This document shows, one piece after another, positions 59,813 through 64,000 of a stretch of DNA of 64,000 bases. Source of the stretch: Opitutaceae bacterium (lineage in GTDB: Bacteria > Verrucomicrobiota > Verrucomicrobiia > Opitutales > Opitutaceae); NCBI GenBank assembly GCA_024233285.1, contig JACKPU010000003.1, positions 248,001 to 312,000 on the forward strand, in the 5' to 3' direction. The notes beneath the pieces are model-generated. The model was not told where the DNA came from. It did no database searches and worked only from the letters and a program-made list of their open reading frames with translations. Numbering within the stretch: position 1 is the stretch's first letter; the number at the start of each line of letters is the position of its first letter. A program made the position numbers and the translations under genes.

Positions 59813-60332
59813 GCCCAAGGCCGATGGCCCGGCGGGCCTCAGCTTGGCTGTGGCATACCTGAAACGGTAAACCCAGACTTGCCAGCAACGCTTCGCCTTG
59901 GGGCTTGTCCTGTTGATCGAAGCTGCGGTTGCTCCTCATTACGCGGCGCAGCTTGCCCAATTTTCGACGGGCGAAGAGACCGTTCCCCCAATTGACCTGG
60001 CCGTAGCGCCAAAGTAGGCGAATTTGTCGCAACCAAAGCGGGGCGTTGAGTTGGATGATGTGGGTCGCGGACCGGAAGCTTGCGGTCGCCCATTGGGTAT
60101 AAACGCCCTCGACGATCCACGACTCCTGGCGGATGAAACGTTCCAACGCGGCCTGCCGCTCCGCTCTCGGGGTTCGCACATCATCGGGATACGTTCCCCG
60201 CATGATGAAGATCTCGTCCAAGTGCAGCACCGGAATCTGCAACTGGCGCGCAAGCTTGCGCGCCAGATGCGTTTTGCCGCAGCCCGGGGCGCCGATCAGA
60301 TGGATTCGTAGAGGAGTCCCGCTCAAAGGCAT
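59805..60332 (-). CDS. P-loop nucleoside/topology-modulation kinase-like protein
   Basis: A 175-residue P-loop protein with Walker A IGAPGCGKTHLARKLA and HLDEIF, then WIVEGVYTQWA and a basic stretch (RQIRLLWRYGQ, RRKLGKLRRVMRSN). This is the pattern of small adenylate-kinase-like proteins often named DNA topology modulation protein or FlaR. True substrate unknown. The start at 60332 lies 5 nt from the end of the polyprenyl synthase gene on the same strand, so they may be one transcript. Confidence 0.8.
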   Translation of the reverse strand: MPLSGTPLRIHLIGAPGCGKTHLARKLARQLQIPVLHLDEIFIMRGTYPDDVRTPRAERQAALERFIRQESWIVEGVYTQWATASFRSATHIIQLNAPLWLRQIRLLWRYGQVNWGNGLFARRKLGKLRRVMRSNRSFDQQDKPQGEALLASLGLPFQVCHSQAEARRAIGLGQN

Positions 60333-60336
60333 AGGC

Positions 60337-61221
60337 TCAGCTCTTCCGTTCGGTCAGCTTGCGGGCCAAGGCAGTCAGAAATGCGGTGTCGCCCGGCAGT
60401 GCGGCGAGGGCGCGGACGGCTTTGGCCGTCTGTTCATCGGCCAGTCGCCGGGCGGTGTCGATGCCGTGCAGTTTGACGTAGGTGGTCTTGTCCGCCTCGG
60501 CGTCTTTGCCGGCGGTCTTGCCGAGGGTGGCGGTGTCCGCGGTGGCATCGAGAATGTCGTCCACGATTTGGAAGGTCAGTCCGAGATGCCGGCCGATGCG
60601 CCGCAGCGCGTCCAGCGTGGACGTTTCGGCGCCGCCCACGATCCCGCCCATGACCAGCGAGGCTTCGATCATCGCGGCGGTCTTGTTCAAATGAATCAGG
60701 TCGAGATCGCCGGCGGTGACATCGGTCCGTTTTTCCGCGAGCAAATCTTCCATCTGCCCGCCGATCAGGCGGCGGCTGCCGGCGGCGGCGGCGAGCTCGC
60801 GGCAGAGCGCATGCGCCATGGCGGGCCGGTTGGCGTAATTCACGGTCAAAAGCACAAAGGCATGTGTCAGCAGGGCGTCGCCGGCGAGCAGTGCTGTAGC
60901 TTCGTCAAATGCCTTGTGGGTGGTGGCACGGCCGCGGCGCAGATCGTCGTCGTCCATGCAGGGCAAATCGTCATGCACGAGCGAATAGGTATGAATGCAC
61001 TCCAACGCCATGGCGGCCGGCAGCGCGTCGTCTGCCGGTGCCCCGAACAGCTCGGCGGTGGCGAGGGCCATGACCGGGCGCAGTCGCTTGCCGCCGCCCT
61101 GCATGGCATAGCGCATGGCCGTGTGCAGGCGCGTGGGTCGTTCGTCGGCCGGCGGCAAAAAGCGGTCGATGCCGGCCTCCACTTGTCCGACGTAGTCGGC
61201 CAATTGCTGGTTAAAATTCAT
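60337..61221 (-). CDS. ispA: Polyprenyl (farnesyl/geranyl) diphosphate synthase
   Basis: The ATG at 61221 gives 294 residues, the usual IspA length; an in-frame extension to 61311 is not needed. The enzyme condenses isopentenyl diphosphate with allylic diphosphates. Landmarks: GGGKRLRPVMALA, first Asp-rich motif DDLPCMDDDDLRRG, second Asp-rich motif FQIVDDILDAT with GKTAGKDAEADKTTYV. The fold is cytoplasmic. It probably makes farnesyl diphosphate for undecaprenyl and other lipids, which fits nearby cell-wall genes; chain length is inferred. Confidence 0.92.
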   Translation of the reverse strand: MNFNQQLADYVGQVEAGIDRFLPPADERPTRLHTAMRYAMQGGGKRLRPVMALATAELFGAPADDALPAAMALECIHTYSLVHDDLPCMDDDDLRRGRATTHKAFDEATALLAGDALLTHAFVLLTVNYANRPAMAHALCRELAAAAGSRRLIGGQMEDLLAEKRTDVTAGDLDLIHLNKTAAMIEASLVMGGIVGGAETSTLDALRRIGRHLGLTFQIVDDILDATADTATLGKTAGKDAEADKTTYVKLHGIDTARRLADEQTAKAVRALAALPGDTAFLTALARKLTERKS

Positions 61222-61327
61222 GCAGGGTCGTAACTTGGGCAAAATGCCCGCGGGAGCAATCCCGCTCGTCAGCCAGAGAACAAACTCGCCAACGTGATGC
61301 CCGGCTTCCATAAAACCGTCGTAAGTT

Positions 61328-61600
61328 ATGCCAACCTACGACTACGTTTGCACCAAGTGCGGTCACGAACTGGAAATCTTTCAGTCGATGAAGGACGAAC
61401 CGCTGAAGAAATGTCCGCAATGCAAGAAGCAGGGCCTCAAGCGCCTCCTCGGCGGCGGCGCCGGTCTGATCTTCAAGGGCAGCGGTTTTTACATCACCGA
61501 CTACAAGAAGAAATCCGGCACGCCCGACGGTGGCGGCAAGTCCGCTGACGCGGGCAAGAAATCCGAATCGAAATCCGAAACCAAGGCTGCGGCCAAATAA
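61328..61600 (+). CDS. FmdB-family zinc ribbon protein
   Basis: A 90-residue protein opening MPTYDYVCTKCGHELE, with CPQC about 20 residues later: the four-cysteine zinc ribbon (Cys8, Cys11, Cys30, Cys33) of the FmdB/CxxC family. FKGSGFYITDY in the middle is also typical. The last 30 residues are Lys/Ser/Gly-rich and probably disordered. FmdB proteins were first seen as regulators of formamidase genes; their general role is unknown. Confidence 0.9.
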   Translation: MPTYDYVCTKCGHELEIFQSMKDEPLKKCPQCKKQGLKRLLGGGAGLIFKGSGFYITDYKKKSGTPDGGGKSADAGKKSESKSETKAAAK

Positions 61601-61611
61601 CCCCGTCCTCC

Positions 61612-62283
61612 ATGAGCACCAAATTCCACCGTTCCCAGTATGAACCCAGTATGATCGAGATCACGCTCGGCGCACTCCTCAGCGTCTTGCTCGGCGTGGT
61701 GCTGGCGGCGGTCTGGCTGGTGCTCAAGCCGGTGGAGACCGTGCGGGAGATTCCCGACGAACCCGTGCCGGGCAAGGTTTACTACGTCGAGGGCCGCGCA
61801 GGCTCAACCTCTGCCCGCGAATGGATGGCCAAGTGGCAGCGCTTTGCGGCGGGCGGCAGCGTCACTCTCGATGAGGGCGATCTGAACACCGCGTATCGCG
61901 CCAAGGCGGCGGAGGCGGAGCAGGCGAAGAAGGACGAGCCCAAGGCGGAACCGGGCATGATCACGCCCGGCCAGCTGAATTTCCGCATCAGTGACGGCCA
62001 GCTGCAAATCGGCGCGCCCGTTGAGCTGAGCGTCATCGGTTTCCAAAAGAAGCTGCAGGTCTTTGCCCAAGGCGGGTTCGAACGCTCGGGCGATCATTTT
62101 GTGTATGCGCCGGACAAGTTTTATGTCGGCTCGCTGCGCGTCGAAAAAATCCCGGTGGTCGGCGGCCTGATCGTTGACCGGTTGCTGGCGGCGATGCATC
62201 CCTCCGAAGATGTGGCCGCCGCTTGGAACCGCCTCGGCGACGTGAAGCTTGAGGGCTCGCAACTGCAGCTGGTGATGCCCTGA
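61612..62283 (+). CDS. Membrane-anchored protein of unknown function
   Basis: A 223-residue protein with one hydrophobic segment at about residues 15-37 (IEITLGALLSVLLGVVLAAVWLV) followed by a soluble part with an acidic-basic helix (AAEAEQAKKDEPKAEPG) and a beta-rich end (LNFRISDGQLQIGAPVEL, LQVFAQGGFER). No family is recognised. It lies between fmdB-type and murJ genes on the same strand, 11 and 23 nt away, so it is likely co-transcribed. It resembles proteins common in this phylum, but that is memory only. Confidence 0.7.
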   Translation: MSTKFHRSQYEPSMIEITLGALLSVLLGVVLAAVWLVLKPVETVREIPDEPVPGKVYYVEGRAGSTSAREWMAKWQRFAAGGSVTLDEGDLNTAYRAKAAEAEQAKKDEPKAEPGMITPGQLNFRISDGQLQIGAPVELSVIGFQKKLQVFAQGGFERSGDHFVYAPDKFYVGSLRVEKIPVVGGLIVDRLLAAMHPSEDVAAAWNRLGDVKLEGSQLQLVMP

Positions 62284-62306
62284 TTCGCGACGGCGAAACC
62301 GCGCTT

Positions 62307-63860
62307 GTGTCGGGCAAACTCAAAAATATCGGCATAGTCACAGGTCTGACGGCCGTCTCGCGCGTGCTCGGCCTCGTGCGCGACCAATTGAGCGCGGCGG
62401 TGTTTGGCACGAGCGCGCTCAACTCGGCGTTCATCACGGCGTTCAGTCTGCCCAATCTGTTTCGCCGGTTTTTAGGGGAGGGATCGTTGACCGCGGCCTT
62501 CGTGCCGACCCTGCAGGAGGAATTGCATGAAAACCAGCAGGCCGGCGCATTCCGGTTGCTGAGTCAGGTGACGAGCTGGCTGGCGGTGGTCACGGGCGGA
62601 CTCGTCCTGTTCGGGATGATTCTCTTCAGCCAATCGCGACTGCTCGGCGGGCATGACGACAAATGGTATCTCGCGGCGGACCTGACGGTGTTGCTGTTTC
62701 CTTACCTCGCGTTCGTGTGCCTGGCGGCGGCGTTCAGCGCCACGCTCAATGTGCTGCACCGTTTCACCGAGCCCGCATTGTCGCCGATCTGGCTCAACCT
62801 GGCCATGATCGTCTCGCTCGGTGGGGCTGGCTTGCATTGGGCCGAGACCGACTTGGGCCGCATGTATTGGCTCTGCGGCGGCGTGCTCGCCGGCGGATTT
62901 TTACAGATGGCCGTGCCCGCGGCGGTGCTGGTGCGATTGGGCTGGCGCCCGCGGGCGGATCTCACGCTTTCGCCGCGGGTGCGCGAGATCGCGCTGCTGA
63001 TGGCGCCGGGGCTGTTCGGCACGGCGATTTATCAGATCAACATCTACGTTTCGCGCCTGCTGGCCTTTTCCATCAACGACTCGGCTGCGGCGGTCCTGTT
63101 CTATGCCAATCGCCTGACGGAACTGCCGATTGGCGTGTTCGCGATCGCGGTGGCGACCGTGGTGTATCCGTTGCTCGCGCGGCATGCCGCCGAGAAAAAC
63201 ATTCCCGCGATGGCGGAGGATTATCGGAAGGGCCTGCGGTTGATCCTGCTGATCAACGTGCCGGCGGGAGCGGGACTGGCGTTGCTGGCGGAACCGATGA
63301 TCCGGGTGTTGTTTGAACGCGGGGCCTTTACGGCTGCTGATACAGCGATGATGACGCCGCTGCTGGCGTTGTTCGCCTTCGGCATGCCGTTTTTTTCGAT
63401 CACGAGCCTAAGCACGCGCGCGTTTTACGCGGTGAAGGACACGGCCACGCCGGTCAAACTCGCGGCGGTGAGTTTCGTGATCAACCTCGGACTCAGTCTG
63501 ATGCTGATGCGCACGCTGGGGGCGGCGGGCTTGGTGATCGCGAGCATCGTGGCAATTGTCGTGCAGACCGTGCTGTTGCAACGACTCCTGACGCGGCGGA
63601 TGCCCGAAATGGCGTTCGGGCCTTTGTGGGGCGGTGTGGGCAAGATTCTGATCGCCGTGCTCGGCATGGCGGTGGTGGTGGCGGGCGGTTGGAGATTTGT
63701 GCTGACGCAACCAATCGGGTTTTGGCGGGATGCGCTGGCGCTCGGCGGTTTGATTCCACTCGGCATCGCGGCCTATGGCGCGGCGTTGTGGTTGCTCAAA
63801 ATTGAAGGCCGCGAAGAGTTGGTGGCGATCTGGCGGCGTCTTAAAGGAAAGCGGTCATGA
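62307..63860 (+). CDS. murJ: Lipid II flippase MurJ (MviN family)
   Basis: A GTG start at 62307 gives 517 residues with about 14 hydrophobic segments. The N-terminal TAVSRVLGLVRDQLSAAVFG and FSLPNLFRRFLGEGSLTAAFVP are diagnostic of MurJ; the Arg-rich motif and the central IYQINIYVSRLLAF helix are conserved. MurJ moves lipid II across the inner membrane after MurG. It lies outside the dcw cluster, as is usual. The stop overlaps the next gene by 4 nt. Confidence 0.95.
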   Translation: MSGKLKNIGIVTGLTAVSRVLGLVRDQLSAAVFGTSALNSAFITAFSLPNLFRRFLGEGSLTAAFVPTLQEELHENQQAGAFRLLSQVTSWLAVVTGGLVLFGMILFSQSRLLGGHDDKWYLAADLTVLLFPYLAFVCLAAAFSATLNVLHRFTEPALSPIWLNLAMIVSLGGAGLHWAETDLGRMYWLCGGVLAGGFLQMAVPAAVLVRLGWRPRADLTLSPRVREIALLMAPGLFGTAIYQINIYVSRLLAFSINDSAAAVLFYANRLTELPIGVFAIAVATVVYPLLARHAAEKNIPAMAEDYRKGLRLILLINVPAGAGLALLAEPMIRVLFERGAFTAADTAMMTPLLALFAFGMPFFSITSLSTRAFYAVKDTATPVKLAAVSFVINLGLSLMLMRTLGAAGLVIASIVAIVVQTVLLQRLLTRRMPEMAFGPLWGGVGKILIAVLGMAVVVAGGWRFVLTQPIGFWRDALALGGLIPLGIAAYGAALWLLKIEGREELVAIWRRLKGKRS

Positions 63861-64000
63861 AACGGTTTTTGCCGGATTGGTTTTTGAGCGGGATGGGGTT
63901 GATGCTCGTGCTCGCGTGGCTCTTCCCGGCACCCGGTGCGGCGGGCGGTTGGTTGCATCCGGATATTTCGGTCAAGGCGGGGGTGGCATTGATTTTTTTG
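63857..64000 (+). CDS. Bile acid:sodium symporter-like membrane protein (start only)
   Basis: The first 48 codons are present; the gene runs out of the window. The start overlaps the murJ stop (ATGA). The fragment reads DWFLSGMGLMLVLAWLFPAPG and then VKAGVALIFL, a pattern I associate with the SBF-like family (YfeH-type putative Na+-dependent transporters). Two hydrophobic stretches are visible. Function is uncertain from so little sequence. Confidence 0.65.
   Translation, partial: MKRFLPDWFLSGMGLMLVLAWLFPAPGAAGGWLHPDISVKAGVALIFL

Noticed and set aside
1..64000. tRNA, rRNA, riboswitches and insertion sequences
   Set aside because: Looked for cloverleaf-type arms, conserved rRNA stretches, known riboswitch cores and transposase motifs; none was convincing by eye. 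A tRNAscan-SE and Infernal run would be decisive.

Overview
The window looks like a chromosomal segment of a high-GC Verrucomicrobiota bacterium, most likely of the Opitutales/Opitutaceae. The reasons are a complete division and cell-wall (dcw) cluster with a MurC-MurB fusion, secreted LamG proteins beside a sulfatase and a TonB-dependent receptor, Tat-exported sugar-acid enzymes, and a divergent FtsZ. This placement is inference from gene content; no rRNA or tRNA gene was seen.

Positions 1-21713 are a catabolic region. A tightly overlapping plus-strand operon (1-10090) encodes the end of a sulfatase, an iron-type alcohol dehydrogenase, a dihydrodipicolinate-synthase-like aldolase, a PdxA-type dehydrogenase, two tandem paralogous secreted LamG/beta-propeller proteins and a DUF1537 acid-sugar kinase. 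PdxA-type dehydrogenase plus DUF1537 kinase is the known core of four-carbon acid-sugar (threonate/erythronate) catabolism. A second unit follows: a TonB-dependent receptor with its own promoter region, a Tat-exported enolase-superfamily sugar-acid dehydratase and a PhoD-like phosphoesterase. A bicupin protein and a 5'-nucleotidase-like protein are read divergently from a long inverted repeat. On the minus strand, an NTF2-like exported protein, an aldehyde dehydrogenase and a probable D-tartrate dehydratase form an operon. Together these suggest import and breakdown of a sulfated or acidic carbohydrate with acid-sugar intermediates.

Positions 21714-23735 are a gene-poor, visibly AT-richer island. 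It holds an orphan Xre/MbcA/ParS-type antitoxin, a 5'-truncated YgjP-like metallopeptidase and several perfect hairpins, including a 67-bp compound palindrome.

Positions 23736-44202 are the dcw cluster: four MraZ boxes at 10-bp period, mraZ, a small ORF, rsmH, ftsL-like, ftsI, murE, murF, mraY, murD, a LysM protein gene, ftsW, murG, murC-murB fusion, ddl, ftsQ, ftsA, ftsZ and obg. Most genes overlap by 4-11 nt. FtsZ carries Ala where the second catalytic Asp of the T7 loop is expected.

Positions 44219-52315 hold a stand-alone GspE N-terminal-like protein, a GspE/PilB ATPase, a TPR lipoprotein, a LysE-type exporter, a convergent GNAT acetyltransferase, and a spermidine/putrescine ABC operon in the order potC-potD-potB-potA, with a REP-like hairpin pair between potD and potB.

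Positions 52355-64000 hold a small membrane protein, mnmA (carrying two in-frame palindromic insertions), a GH13 glycosidase, gapA-pgk-tpiA, a P-loop kinase-like gene, a polyprenyl synthase, an FmdB zinc ribbon, a hypothetical membrane protein, murJ and the start of a bile acid:sodium symporter-like gene.
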